Shown piece by piece: positions 8,694 through 17,364 of a stretch of DNA of 64,000 nucleotides. Source of the DNA: Desulfovibrio intestinalis (GTDB lineage: Bacteria; Desulfobacterota; Desulfovibrionia; Desulfovibrionales; Desulfovibrionaceae); the NCBI RefSeq assembly GCF_014202345.1, contig NZ_JACHGO010000001.1, forward strand, positions 124,001-188,000, in the 5' to 3' direction. Numbering within the stretch: the first letter of the stretch is position 1; each line of letters opens with the position of its first letter. Under the pieces are notes generated by a model. The model did not search any database. It was not told the DNA's origin and saw only the letters and a program-made list of their open reading frames with translations. The translations under genes were made by a program, and so were the position numbers.

Positions 8694-8730
8694 CAGCGGG
8701 GTTTTCGGGGGTAGCCTGAAAACCCCGCTG
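8694..8730. other. Perfect 13-bp inverted repeat (hairpin)
   Basis: CAGCGGGGTTTTC and its exact reverse complement are separated by 11 nt. Neither side has a U-run. It lies about 120 nt before the next gene. Together with the structure at 8557-8624 it fills most of the 315-nt gap between mop and the downstream operon, which has no gene. Confidence 0.6.
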
Positions 8731-8849
8731 ATACGATGGAGCGAGAAAAAAGCGGTTGCTGGCTTGCCGTGAAAAATGCTGGCGGGCGGCGATAAAACGT
8801 CTTTTTATGTTTTTCAGCACTTTCAATCGGTTTTCAGTGAGTTTACGCC

Positions 8850-11327
8850 ATGATGGATCAGAAGCGCCTGCACGAGATTGAAGCCCGTTGCACGCAGGAG
8901 AGCCCTCCGCGTTGCCGTGAAGCTTGTCCTTTTGATCTGGACGTACGCACCTTTATGGCGCGCATGGCCGAGGGCAAACCCGGGGAAGCCCGCAAGCTGA
9001 TGGAGCGCCACCTGCCCCTGCCGGGCATTATGGCGCGCATTTGCGACGCCCCCTGCGAAAACGTCTGTCTGCGGCGCGATCTTGGCGGCAGCGTGGCCAT
9101 GCATGGCCTTGAGCTTGCCTGTATGCTGGCGGTGGGGCCGCAGGGCCGTCCCTTGCCCTTGCCGCCCAAGCGTTTCAGCATAGCGGTTATGGGCGCTGGC
9201 TTGGCTGGCCTGGCGGCGGCCTGGGATCTTTCACGCAAGGCTTATCCTGTAACGGTATTTTATGCCGGAACGCCCAGTCAGGCAGTGCTGGAAACCTATC
9301 CGCAGCTCGGCAGCCACGGCGACGCGGCTTGCCCCAAGGATTTTCTTGCCGAGGATATGGAGCTTCTGGCCCGCCAGAAGGTGCAGTTTGTTGAAGCTGC
9401 ACTGGACCAGTCCCTGCTGGACAAGGTGGCGGCGGAATATGCTGGCGTACTTGTGGATGCTGGCGTGGTTCCGTCTCTGGTGCCTGTTCTGGCTGATTTG
9501 GACGAAGAAATCCTGCACTGGCGGGATAATATCTGCTGCGCGGGCTGGTGTAATCAAACGCCCACAGGGCATGCTTTTGCCTCGTCATCACGGCAGGCTG
9601 GGCAGGGAAGGCGCGCAGCCCAGACGCTGGAGCGCGTGACCAGTGGCGTGTCGCTTACCGCCGCGCGCAACAAGGAACAGGGAGCCTTGCATACCGATGT
9701 GAAGGGCATTGCCCCCGTGCCTCGTGTGGAGCCAGCCGAAGCCGTATATGCTGCCGACGAGGCCGTGGCTGAGGCCGCCCGTTGTCTGCAATGCCAGTGT
9801 ATGATCTGTGTGCGCGAATGCGTGTATTTGCAAAAATACAAGGGCTATCCGCGGGTGTACGCGCGGCAGGTGCACAACAACGCCTCCATAGTCAAAGGGC
9901 TGCATACTGCCAACGCCCTGATTAACGGCTGCGCCCTCTGCGGCCAGTGCGAAGAGCTGTGCCCCGAGAATTTTTCTATGGCCGAGCTTTGCCTTTCCGC
10001 CCGCGAAGATATGGTGGAAAACGGCTACATGCCGCCATCGGCCCACGAATTCGCTCTGGAGGATATGGAAAACGCCTCTGGCGCGGAATGCGTCCTTGTA
10101 TTGCCCGACACTTCCTTGCCGTCTGGTGCTAGCCCGTCATGGCTGTTCTTTCCCGGTTGCCAGCTTGCTGCCTCGCGTGGCGAACAGGTGGCGCGGGTTT
10201 ACGCCCTGTTGCGCGAGCGCATGGCCGCAAGTGCCGACCCCGGCGTGGCCCTTATGCTTTCCTGTTGCGGCATCCCGGCCCGGTGGGCGGGGCGGGCCAA
10301 TCTTTTTGCCGAACATATGGAAAAATTGCGCCAAGCCTGGATAGACCTTGGTAAACCGCGCATAATGGCGGCGTGTTCTTCCTGCCTCACAGCCTTGCGC
10401 GAAGCCTTGCCTGAGGCGGAAGCGCTGTCTCTTTGGGAGGTTCTGGACCAGATGGGCCTGCCCGACGGGCCTCTGGTTTCTTTGGCTCCGTCAGTTGATG
10501 AAGTTGATAAGTCCGGCAACGGCCAGCCTGTGACCGGGCAAGGTACGGCCATCAACCTGCCTGAAGTTTTTTCCATTCAGGATCCCTGCACGGCACGGCA
10601 CGACAGCGCGTGGCTCGCGGCTGTGCGCAGCCTGTCCCGGCGGGCGGGAGCGCGCATTGAAGAGCCGCGCCTCAGCGGAGCGTCCACTGCCTGCTGTGGC
10701 TATGGCGGCCTTGTGTGGTGCGCTCAGCCAGAACTTGCTGACGAAATGGCCGCGCATCGCTCCGCAGAGTTGCCCCACGCGGGCCTTGCCTCCTGCATCA
10801 TGTGCCGCGACAGAATGGCTGCAAGCGGCAAAGAATGCTGGCATTTGCTCGACCTGCTTTTTCCTGACTGCGCCCATGCAGGCACCGGGGCGGAAAAAGG
10901 TCCCGGCCTGTCGGCCCGGCGTGCCAACCGTGCGGCCCTGCGCCGCCGTCTGCTGAGGGAATGGCTGGGCCAGGACGCGCCAGAACCCGGCAAGGGGCGG
11001 GTGCTCATGAGCCAGGAAATGTTGACCCGGCTGGAAGAGAGGCACATTCTGCTGGGAGACATTGAATCGGCGGTGGTTGGAGCCGAAGCCAGCGGTCATC
11101 GCTTTGAAAATCTTGAAAACGGTCACATTCTCGGCTCCTGGCGTCCCCGTCAGGTAACATTCTGGGTAGAGTATCAACCGCAGGGCGAAAATTTCATTCT
11201 CCACGACGCATGGTGCCACCGCATGGTGGTGCCCGGTTCCGGCGGACACGAAGCCGTGGATGTCATCAACAGCCATCAGTGTTGCACTGACGGGCAGCGC
11301 GGTGGCCAAGGAGGGGTTCAGTCATGA
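8850..11327 (+). CDS. FAD pyridine-nucleotide oxidoreductase fused to HdrD-like Fe-S/CCG domains
   Basis: An 825-residue redox fusion. Residues 14-80 form the cysteine-rich N-terminal Fe-S domain of GltD-type enzymes (RCREACP, CDAPCENVC). A dinucleotide-binding fold follows with GxGxxG (IAVMGAGLAGLAAA, about 110-123). Next come two Fe-S cysteine clusters (CLQCQCMIC near 313, CALCGQCEELCPE near 360). The second half has two CCG cysteine-rich domains as in heterodisulfide reductase HdrD (FFPGCQ near 432, SCCGIPARWAG near 470, CCGYGG near 614). A further C-terminal domain of about 120 residues ends the protein. It probably moves electrons between NAD(P)H and thiol or Fe-S partners. The stop overlaps the next start by ATGA. 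In Desulfovibrio this gene follows mop, so it may be linked to that enzyme; partner unproven. Confidence 0.85.
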   Translation: MMDQKRLHEIEARCTQESPPRCREACPFDLDVRTFMARMAEGKPGEARKLMERHLPLPGIMARICDAPCENVCLRRDLGGSVAMHGLELACMLAVGPQGRPLPLPPKRFSIAVMGAGLAGLAAAWDLSRKAYPVTVFYAGTPSQAVLETYPQLGSHGDAACPKDFLAEDMELLARQKVQFVEAALDQSLLDKVAAEYAGVLVDAGVVPSLVPVLADLDEEILHWRDNICCAGWCNQTPTGHAFASSSRQAGQGRRAAQTLERVTSGVSLTAARNKEQGALHTDVKGIAPVPRVEPAEAVYAADEAVAEAARCLQCQCMICVRECVYLQKYKGYPRVYARQVHNNASIVKGLHTANALINGCALCGQCEELCPENFSMAELCLSAREDMVENGYMPPSAHEFALEDMENASGAECVLVLPDTSLPSGASPSWLFFPGCQLAASRGEQVARVYALLRERMAASADPGVALMLSCCGIPARWAGRANLFAEHMEKLRQAWIDLGKPRIMAACSSCLTALREALPEAEALSLWEVLDQMGLPDGPLVSLAPSVDEVDKSGNGQPVTGQGTAINLPEVFSIQDPCTARHDSAWLAAVRSLSRRAGARIEEPRLSGASTACCGYGGLVWCAQPELADEMAAHRSAELPHAGLASCIMCRDRMAASGKECWHLLDLLFPDCAHAGTGAEKGPGLSARRANRAALRRRLLREWLGQDAPEPGKGRVLMSQEMLTRLEERHILLGDIESAVVGAEASGHRFENLENGHILGSWRPRQVTFWVEYQPQGENFILHDAWCHRMVVPGSGGHEAVDVINSHQCCTDGQRGGQGGVQS

Positions 11328-11539
11328 GCATGGGACCCAATTATGGACCAGACGGCGGCCAATGGGTGTGCGGACGTTGCCGTGTGCCTCTGGAGCAGGG
11401 CAAGGTTCCGGTTTTTTACCTCAACAGCGCTTTTGACGTTACCTTGCCGCGTTGTCCCAAGTGCGGGCTGACGCAGGTGCCAAAATCTCTGGCCGAAGGC
11501 AAGATGGTTGAAGTGGAGTCACTGCTGGAAGACAAATGA
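11324..11539 (+). CDS. Small CxxC redox or zinc-ribbon protein (DVU_1557-like)
   Basis: A 71-residue protein with two CxxC knuckles: VCGRCRVPL near residue 16 and PRCPKCGLTQVP near residue 43. This spacing fits a rubredoxin-like or zinc-ribbon metal site. Start ATG 11324 lies inside the upstream stop (ATGA) and its own stop overlaps the next start by 4 nt. From memory, this cluster position in Desulfovibrio is annotated as a DVU_1557-family redox protein; no biochemical role is known to me. Confidence 0.75.
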   Translation: MSMGPNYGPDGGQWVCGRCRVPLEQGKVPVFYLNSAFDVTLPRCPKCGLTQVPKSLAEGKMVEVESLLEDK

Positions 11540-12324
11540 GCGCTTTGTGGGAAAGTGAATCATTCCGCCGTGTGGCTGGCAACGTATGGCGGCCCGGCGG
11601 CACGGCCCTGACTGCCAGGGCGCTTGAGGTATGCCGCGAGCGTTGTGGTCTTGCGCCCGGCCAGCTGGTGCTGGATTTGGGCTGCGGCTGCGGGGCCACT
11701 GTGGAGCTGCTGCACAAGGCTGGCTATCGTGTTCTGGGGCTGGACAGGCAAGTGCAGCCGGACGCCGTATCTTTAGCGGGCCAGTGCAACAGCCAGATCA
11801 TTCAGGCGGATATGGCGCGCCTGCCCTTGGCTGCAAACTGCGCCGGGGGCCTTGTGTGCGAATGCGTGCTCTCGCTATTGGCAGATCCTGTGGCCTTTCT
11901 GCTGCAATGCCTGCGTGTGCTGCGTCCCGGCGGGGTGCTGCTGTTCAGCGATCTCACGCGGCGGGAACCGGGTTTGCGCGCAAACTCAGCCGTCCCTTGC
12001 AATTCCGGCGGGCTTGCAGCTTGTAAAAAAGCTCCGTCAGAAGAACGCCAAGTTTTTTCAGACCAGCAGGAAAAAGGTTCATCCTGCATGGACGGCGCAC
12101 GCCCGGCAGATTTGTGGGCGCAGCATCTGCAGCAGGCCGGATTCAAGATAGTGCATTACGAAGACCATAGCAGGGCGCTGGTCGAGCTGGCAGCCCGCAT
12201 GGTCTGGTATGGAGATTCCGGTTCAGAGAGCAAAGGGGGTTCGGGCGGCTGCTCCTGCATCGCTTCTGGCGGCGGGCGCAAGTACGGCTATGGATTGTGG
12301 ATAGCACAAAAGGAGAAAGCATGA
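11536..12324 (+). CDS. Class I SAM-dependent methyltransferase (DVU_1556-like)
   Basis: A 262-residue methyltransferase. Motif I is VLDLGCGCGATVELL (about residues 45-60). The next SAM-binding acidic residue is in VLGLDRQ, and post-motif segments QADMARLPLA and VLRPGGVLLFSDL follow. The N-terminal WRPGGTALTARALEV is typical of this subfamily. A Gly/Ser-rich stretch with GGCSC lies before the C-terminal KYGYGLWIAQ, giving two Cys that may be functional. Substrate unknown. It is coupled by 4-nt overlaps to both neighbours, so its product is probably made in fixed ratio with the redox and radical SAM proteins. Confidence 0.85.
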   Translation: MSALWESESFRRVAGNVWRPGGTALTARALEVCRERCGLAPGQLVLDLGCGCGATVELLHKAGYRVLGLDRQVQPDAVSLAGQCNSQIIQADMARLPLAANCAGGLVCECVLSLLADPVAFLLQCLRVLRPGGVLLFSDLTRREPGLRANSAVPCNSGGLAACKKAPSEERQVFSDQQEKGSSCMDGARPADLWAQHLQQAGFKIVHYEDHSRALVELAARMVWYGDSGSESKGGSGGCSCIASGGGRKYGYGLWIAQKEKA

Positions 12325-12785
12325 ATCCAATGATGATGGAGCTTCTGCCTCTGGTGCACGAGGGCTATTGTTGCAGCCAGTTGCTGGTATTGCTTATGCT
12401 TCAGGCCCGCGATCAGGAAAATCCTGATCTGGTGAGGGCGATTAACGGCCTTTGCCACGGTATCGGCCAGTCGGACGGGCCTTGCGGCCTGCTCACGGGC
12501 GGCGCTTGCGCTCTGGCGTTGGTGGCGGGCAAGGGCGCGGCCAGCGAAACGCCGCACGCCATGCTTAGTCCCCTGCTTAACGACTACGCCACCTGGTTTT
12601 ACGAGCGCACAAATCTTTATGGCGGGCAAAGCTGCAGCCAGATTGCCGCCGGGCTTGGCGCTACTTCGGGCGCGCCGGGCGAGGTTCCCAACCCCGTGGC
12701 CTGTGGCGATTTGCTGGCTGAAAGCTGGGAAAAGATTATTGAACTGGTCCAGAGTTATGATCTGGACATCATGCCTGCGTCATGA
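12321..12785 (+). CDS. C_GCAxxG_C_C-family redox protein (DVU_1555-like)
   Basis: A 154-residue protein of the C_GCAxxG_C_C family, proposed to bind a metal or act in redox reactions. Visible cysteines are GYCCSQ near residue 20, NGLCHGIG and GPCGLLTGGACAL near the middle, and GGQSCSQI and VACGDLL later. The GxCGxLTGGA segment is the family hallmark. An AGGAGA ribosome site precedes ATG 12321, which sits in the upstream stop (ATGA). Its own stop overlaps the radical SAM gene start. Function in the cluster is not known. Confidence 0.85.
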   Translation: MNPMMMELLPLVHEGYCCSQLLVLLMLQARDQENPDLVRAINGLCHGIGQSDGPCGLLTGGACALALVAGKGAASETPHAMLSPLLNDYATWFYERTNLYGGQSCSQIAAGLGATSGAPGEVPNPVACGDLLAESWEKIIELVQSYDLDIMPAS

Positions 12786-14407
12786 TTTTGCGCCGCACCC
12801 AGAGTTTATGCCCGGTCTGTCTGCGTCGCCTGGACGCAGTATACGCGCTGGCGCAGAACGATCCAAACTGCGTGGAGTTGCGCAAAACATGCCCGGATCA
12901 CGGCCAGTTCAGCGTGCCTGTATGGCGTACGCTTCCATCAACCGCAACAGAAGTTGCGGGCCAGCCGAAAACAGGCGAACCGGGCAACGCGCCTGTGCCC
13001 GCGTTTGAGTCCTGGTCGCGGCCCAAAAGTCCTTCCTACCCATTGCATCCACGAACTGCCATAGACCAGGGCTGTCCTTTCGACTGCGGCCTGTGCCCGT
13101 CCCATGTGCAGCATACCTGTACGGGCCTTGTGGAAGTGACCATGCGCTGCAATATGGCCTGCCCCATCTGTTACGCAAGCGCGGGCGGAACAGGGCGGAA
13201 AACTGGCGGCGATCCTGACCTTGCCTGCATTGCCAGCCAGATGGACGCGCTCAGAACTGCGTCTGGCCCGTGCAATGTGCAGATTTCCGGTGGCGAGCCC
13301 ACGGTGCGTGAAGATTTGCCGCAAATCATCCGGCTTGCGCGCGAACGGGCCTTCGGTCTTGTGCAGGTCAATACCAATGGCCTGCGGCTGGCCGAAGAAG
13401 AGGGCTATGCCGCCAAGTTGCGGCAAGCCGGGCTGGATTCCGTTTATCTGCAGTGGGACGGCGTGAGCGACGAAACGTTCACAACACTGCGGGGCCGCCC
13501 GTGTATGGATTTCAAGCGCCGTGCCGTGGCAGCCTGTGCCAAGGCCGGACTTGGCGTGGTGCTGGTGGCTACCCTTGTGCGGGGCGTCAATGATGGCGAA
13601 GCCGGCGATTTGTTGCGGCTGGCCTTGCAATTGGGGCCAGCGGTGCGGGGGCTGCATGTTCAGCCTGCGGCGTTTTTCGGGCGTTACCCCTGGCGTCTGG
13701 ACGAAGCGCCACGGCTCACCCTGCCAGAGGTTATGTCCTGTTTCACCCGGCAGGCACCCGAATTTGTGCGCCCCGAGCATATGCACCCGCCGGGCTGCGA
13801 AAACGAACTGTGCTCTTTCAGCGCCGTATACCGCCGCGTTGATGCCGCGCGTATACCAAACGGAAATGCTGCGGCCGAAAAAGACGCTCAGACCACACTG
13901 CAATGGCTGGCGGACGCAGGGCAGTCCTGCTGTTCTCCACGCTCCCAGAGTGCTGGCGGTGCGGCCCCATCTGTAATGGGCGCAACAGGTGCAAGCGGGA
14001 CGGCGGATCAACAAAAAGCTTCATCAGCGGTCTCTCACGAAGCTTCTCTGGCTGCTGCTGGCCTGCCGCTGTCAGCAGAAGAGGGCGCGCGCAAGGCAAA
14101 GCAGTTTGTGGCCCTGCACTGGCGGGGCAATGGCGGCGCTGCGCCGGAGGAAGCAACAGGAACGCAGGGTTTTGGCGCTGCCAGTGCGGAAGTGGACGGC
14201 TTCAGCCGTTTTTTGAGCCAGGCCGGGGCCGAGCGCAGATTTACGCTGTCTGGCATGGCTTTTCAGGACGCCTTGAGTCTGGATCTTGAGCGTGTGCGGG
14301 GCTGCTGCATTCATGTGCTGCGCCGTGACGGGCGCATGATACCCTTTTGCCTGCATAATCTTACGGCACAAGACGGCACGCGGCTGTACGCGGAGGACCC
14401 TTCATGA
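12782..14407 (+). CDS. Radical SAM protein of the tetraether-synthase-like type (TrsS-like)
   Basis: A 541-residue radical SAM enzyme. The [4Fe-4S]/SAM motif is CNMACPICYA (Cys123, 127, 130). Two extra Cys motifs lie before it: CPVC at 10-13 with a CPDHG partner, and GCPFDCGLCPSHVQHT at 97-112. This layout resembles archaeal MJ0619-type enzymes, including tetraether lipid synthase. A QISGGEPTVREDLP segment follows, and then a barrel (VNTNGLRLA, YLQWDG). Residues about 370-440 are a low-complexity, Ala/Ser-rich insert. It overlaps both neighbours by 4 nt. Substrate is unknown; resemblance to C-C bond-forming radical enzymes is from motif memory. Confidence 0.8.
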   Translation: MILRRTQSLCPVCLRRLDAVYALAQNDPNCVELRKTCPDHGQFSVPVWRTLPSTATEVAGQPKTGEPGNAPVPAFESWSRPKSPSYPLHPRTAIDQGCPFDCGLCPSHVQHTCTGLVEVTMRCNMACPICYASAGGTGRKTGGDPDLACIASQMDALRTASGPCNVQISGGEPTVREDLPQIIRLARERAFGLVQVNTNGLRLAEEEGYAAKLRQAGLDSVYLQWDGVSDETFTTLRGRPCMDFKRRAVAACAKAGLGVVLVATLVRGVNDGEAGDLLRLALQLGPAVRGLHVQPAAFFGRYPWRLDEAPRLTLPEVMSCFTRQAPEFVRPEHMHPPGCENELCSFSAVYRRVDAARIPNGNAAAEKDAQTTLQWLADAGQSCCSPRSQSAGGAAPSVMGATGASGTADQQKASSAVSHEASLAAAGLPLSAEEGARKAKQFVALHWRGNGGAAPEEATGTQGFGAASAEVDGFSRFLSQAGAERRFTLSGMAFQDALSLDLERVRGCCIHVLRRDGRMIPFCLHNLTAQDGTRLYAEDPS

Positions 14408-15792
14408 GCGCGCGTCCCCGTTCTGCATCGCGCGGTGCTTCACGCTCCCCTTCTTCCAAGGGGGTCAGGCGGGCATCCGGCTTTGGCAACCCCCTGGATA
14501 ACTGGCTGGCCGAGCAGTGTGGCGCACAGGGGGCGGATGCCGCCAGTTTTGTGCGTGCACTGCGTGAAGCCCGCACACGCGCTTTAGCGCAGTGTCTGGA
14601 GTACGCGGCAACGCGCAGTGCTTTTTATGCCCACAGGCTGGCCGGGTGCAATCTGAGCCGCATCACCCTGGAAAATCTGCACAGCCTGCCTTTTACCACG
14701 GCGGAAGATCTGGCCCGGTGGGAGGATTTTCTTTGTGTTTCGCGCGGTGACGTGCAGCGCATGGTGACGCTGCATACGTCGGGCACCACTGGCGGCCCCA
14801 AGCGGCTGGCGTTTACCGAGGCCGACCTTGCCCGCACTGTGGATTTTTTTCGTGTGGGCATGTCGCAACTGGTCGGCGCAGGGCAAAAGCTGGCCGTGCT
14901 GCTGCCGGGAGCCGCACGGCCTGATGGTGTGGCAGATCTGCTGCGCCAGTCGCTGCGTTCAGAAGGTGTGGAGGTGTGCGCGCCACCGCCGGAATTGCTG
15001 GCTCCCCCAGATGCGCCACAGAAAACTCTGGTGGGTGAGAGGCCGGAAGCCTTGCCTGTGGTTGAATCCACGCCGGAGGTTATTGGATCTACGCCAGAGG
15101 ATGTTTCGCCTGCCCGCGCATGTGGGCAATGCCCGTCTGTAGATGTTCACGCGTTTACGGCTTCATCGATTGAGGTACGTCCAGAGCTGGCCCAATGGCT
15201 GACGGAAGTACAGCCCCATTGTCTGGTTGCCGCGCCCGGTCAGCTTGAAGGCTTGTTGCGCTATTACCCCAAAAGTGGGCCTCCCGGGCTTTGCGGTCTG
15301 CTCAGCAGTGCAGACCGTCTTGACTCTGTGCTGAGTCATGTACTGGCTACTGTATGGAACTGCACTGTGCTTGACCACTACGGCCTGACGGAAACTGGCT
15401 ACGGCGGAGCGGTGGAATGCGCCGCTCACGATGGCTATCATATGCGTCTGCTGGATATGATTGTGGAAATTGTGGATTTTTGCGGTGATGAACCCCTGCC
15501 TCCGGGCGAAGCGGGCGAGGTAGTCATTACCACTTTGGGACGCGAGGCCATGCCGCTTATTCGCTACCGCACAGGCGACGTGGCCAGCATTTTGCCTGGG
15601 CCGTGCGCCTGTGGCAGTCCTTTGCCACGCCTTGGCCCGGTGCGGGGCAGGCTTGAACGGTGCGGAAGCCGTGTGCGTGTGGTGCAGATGCCCAAGGGCG
15701 GCGGCAACACGCCTGCCAATGGCAATCAAATTGGAGTGACTGCTCACAAAGGCCCACACTGCGCTACTGGCGGCTGGGGAGACTGGATGTGA
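14404..15792 (+). CDS. AMP-forming CoA ligase, PaaK-like (DVU_1553-like)
   Basis: A 462-residue acyl-adenylate-forming enzyme. The ATP-binding P-loop is LHTSGTTGGPKRLAF near residue 122; later motifs are LDHYGLTETGYGGAVEC and RYRTGDVAS. Overall it resembles phenylacetate-CoA ligase. A Pro/Glu-rich insert lies near residues 205-250. The C-terminal lid is shorter than usual and ends with a Cys-bearing CACGSPLPR segment, so the thioester half-reaction may be changed or lost. In this operon it could activate the acid made by the aldehyde oxidoreductase, or adenylate a biosynthetic intermediate; neither is shown. Its stop overlaps the next GTG start (GTGA). Confidence 0.8.
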   Translation: MSARPRSASRGASRSPSSKGVRRASGFGNPLDNWLAEQCGAQGADAASFVRALREARTRALAQCLEYAATRSAFYAHRLAGCNLSRITLENLHSLPFTTAEDLARWEDFLCVSRGDVQRMVTLHTSGTTGGPKRLAFTEADLARTVDFFRVGMSQLVGAGQKLAVLLPGAARPDGVADLLRQSLRSEGVEVCAPPPELLAPPDAPQKTLVGERPEALPVVESTPEVIGSTPEDVSPARACGQCPSVDVHAFTASSIEVRPELAQWLTEVQPHCLVAAPGQLEGLLRYYPKSGPPGLCGLLSSADRLDSVLSHVLATVWNCTVLDHYGLTETGYGGAVECAAHDGYHMRLLDMIVEIVDFCGDEPLPPGEAGEVVITTLGREAMPLIRYRTGDVASILPGPCACGSPLPRLGPVRGRLERCGSRVRVVQMPKGGGNTPANGNQIGVTAHKGPHCATGGWGDWM

Positions 15793-17108
15793 ACGCGCGT
15801 GTTCTGATACTGGCGGCGGGGCAGGCTTCGCGCATGGGCAAGGTCAAGGGGCTTCTGCCTCTTCCTCTAGGCGAGGCGGGGCACGAGTGCTCGGCCCTGG
15901 AAGGTCTGGCGTGTCTTTTTCGCTCTGTGGGTATTGAGCATATTTCTGTTGTCACAGGCTGGCATGCGGACAGTGTGGAGCTGGCGGCGCAGGATATTGG
16001 CCTTGCTGTCGTGCGTAATCCCAGGCCGGAAGACGGTATGTTTTCATCGGTCTGCGCGGGGCTACGGGCGCTGGCCGACGCCAATAGCGCATTGCCCCAA
16101 GCCCCTGTGCTGGTGCTGCCTGTGGATGTGCCACTGGTGCGGCCAATGACAGTACAGGCATTGCTTGAAGCTCATGAGGCTGATTCTGAACATGTTTTTG
16201 TGCCTGTTTTTGCCGGTGCAGAAGGGCATCCGCCGCTTTTGCCCGCCTGCCATATGGAGCACATACTGCGGCATGCGCAGTCCAATGGTGAAAACGGCTT
16301 GCGGGGAGCTCTGGAAGGGCTGCCTGTGCGCAGAATACCCGTAGCAGACAAGCTGATGCTGCTGGATATGGACAGGCCCGAAGACTATGAAAACATCAGG
16401 CTTTTGGCGCAATACCGGGATGTGTTGCTGCCTGATGAAGCTGTGGAATTGCTGCATCTGCACGACGTGCCTGAAAAGGGGCTGCGTCACGGCCGCGCTG
16501 TGGGCACTGTGGCTGCGGCCCTGGCAAGGGCGTTACAGCGCGCACGCTCTGCCCGAAATACCCATGCTGCTAAGGCCGCTGGCCTTGCCCCGGGTCTTAC
16601 TCCAGAGCTTGTTCCAGACTTTGCTCTTGCAGGAGGCCTGCTACACGACATATGCAAGGGTGAAAAAAGGCATGAAGCCGCCGCCGGACGCCTGTTGCGC
16701 AGCCTGCATCTGCCCGTAATGGCGCATCTGGTGGAAGATCACCGTGACCTGACTTTGCCCGCCGAGCAGCCCATTACAGAACGTGAACTGATTTTTTTGG
16801 CTGATAAATATTGTTACGGTTCAAGCTATGTGCCTGTGCGCCAACGGTTTGAACAAAAGCTGGAAATTTTTGGCAGTGACGCGGCAGAAGCCATCAAGGG
16901 GCGCATGGCGCGCGCCTTGACTCTGGAGGCCCGGCTTGCCCGTGAACTGGGCTGCATCGCTGACGGGCCGCTGCACACTCAGGCCGCAGATTGTGGGCGA
17001 GAAGCTGCTTCTGCTGAGAGCCTGCATTCCCTTTATCCCGCATATCCGGTTCATCCGGCTGACATTGCGCGCAGTGCCTTGGCAGAGATGGCAGCTCAGA
17101 GCAGTTGA
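15789..17108 (+). CDS. MocA-like nucleotidyltransferase fused to HD domain (DVU_1551-like)
   Basis: A 439-residue two-domain protein. Residues 1-200 are a nucleotidyltransferase with the signature LILAAGQASRMGKVKGLLPL and the metal-binding region VLVLPVDVPLV, as in MocA, which attaches CMP to molybdopterin. Residues about 225-400 are an HD phosphohydrolase-type domain (GLLHDICKGEKRHEAAAGR, EDHRDLTLP). The GTG start at 15789 is forced by the 4-nt overlap with the upstream stop. MOP enzymes use molybdopterin cytosine dinucleotide, so a cytidylyltransferase role for mop is the best guess. The fused HD part could hydrolyse a nucleotide by-product; that is inference. Confidence 0.82.
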   Translation: MNARVLILAAGQASRMGKVKGLLPLPLGEAGHECSALEGLACLFRSVGIEHISVVTGWHADSVELAAQDIGLAVVRNPRPEDGMFSSVCAGLRALADANSALPQAPVLVLPVDVPLVRPMTVQALLEAHEADSEHVFVPVFAGAEGHPPLLPACHMEHILRHAQSNGENGLRGALEGLPVRRIPVADKLMLLDMDRPEDYENIRLLAQYRDVLLPDEAVELLHLHDVPEKGLRHGRAVGTVAAALARALQRARSARNTHAAKAAGLAPGLTPELVPDFALAGGLLHDICKGEKRHEAAAGRLLRSLHLPVMAHLVEDHRDLTLPAEQPITERELIFLADKYCYGSSYVPVRQRFEQKLEIFGSDAAEAIKGRMARALTLEARLARELGCIADGPLHTQAADCGREAASAESLHSLYPAYPVHPADIARSALAEMAAQSS

Positions 17109-17364
17109 AGCGCGTAACTCTTGGCCTCTTCTCTTACGGTGGGCAAAGGCCGCCAAGTACCATTGTCAGAAATGGTTTGAGAAATAAGTCCTTGAGGGTA
17201 TTTCAAGGGTAATCTGCGAATCTGCGTTCAGGTGATAGTTTTGCATACCCCGGCCAGCAGGCACTGGCGAGGTAATATGGATTTTAGTCGATGATGGAAA
17301 AAAGCTGTCAAGTCTTGCCTCAAATTTGCGGGCCGTGCTACAGAAAAAATGCTGGAGATTTTTA

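Noticed and set aside
8694-8730. Calling the 13-bp hairpin a rho-independent terminator
   Set aside because: No U-run follows on either strand.
10491-11309. 272-codon minus frame in the oxidoreductase gene
   Set aside because: Shadow of the Fe-S/CCG protein; no motif or start signal.
12938-14014. 358-codon minus frame opposite the radical SAM gene
   Set aside because: Shadow; the plus frame has all radical SAM cysteines and coupled start and stop.
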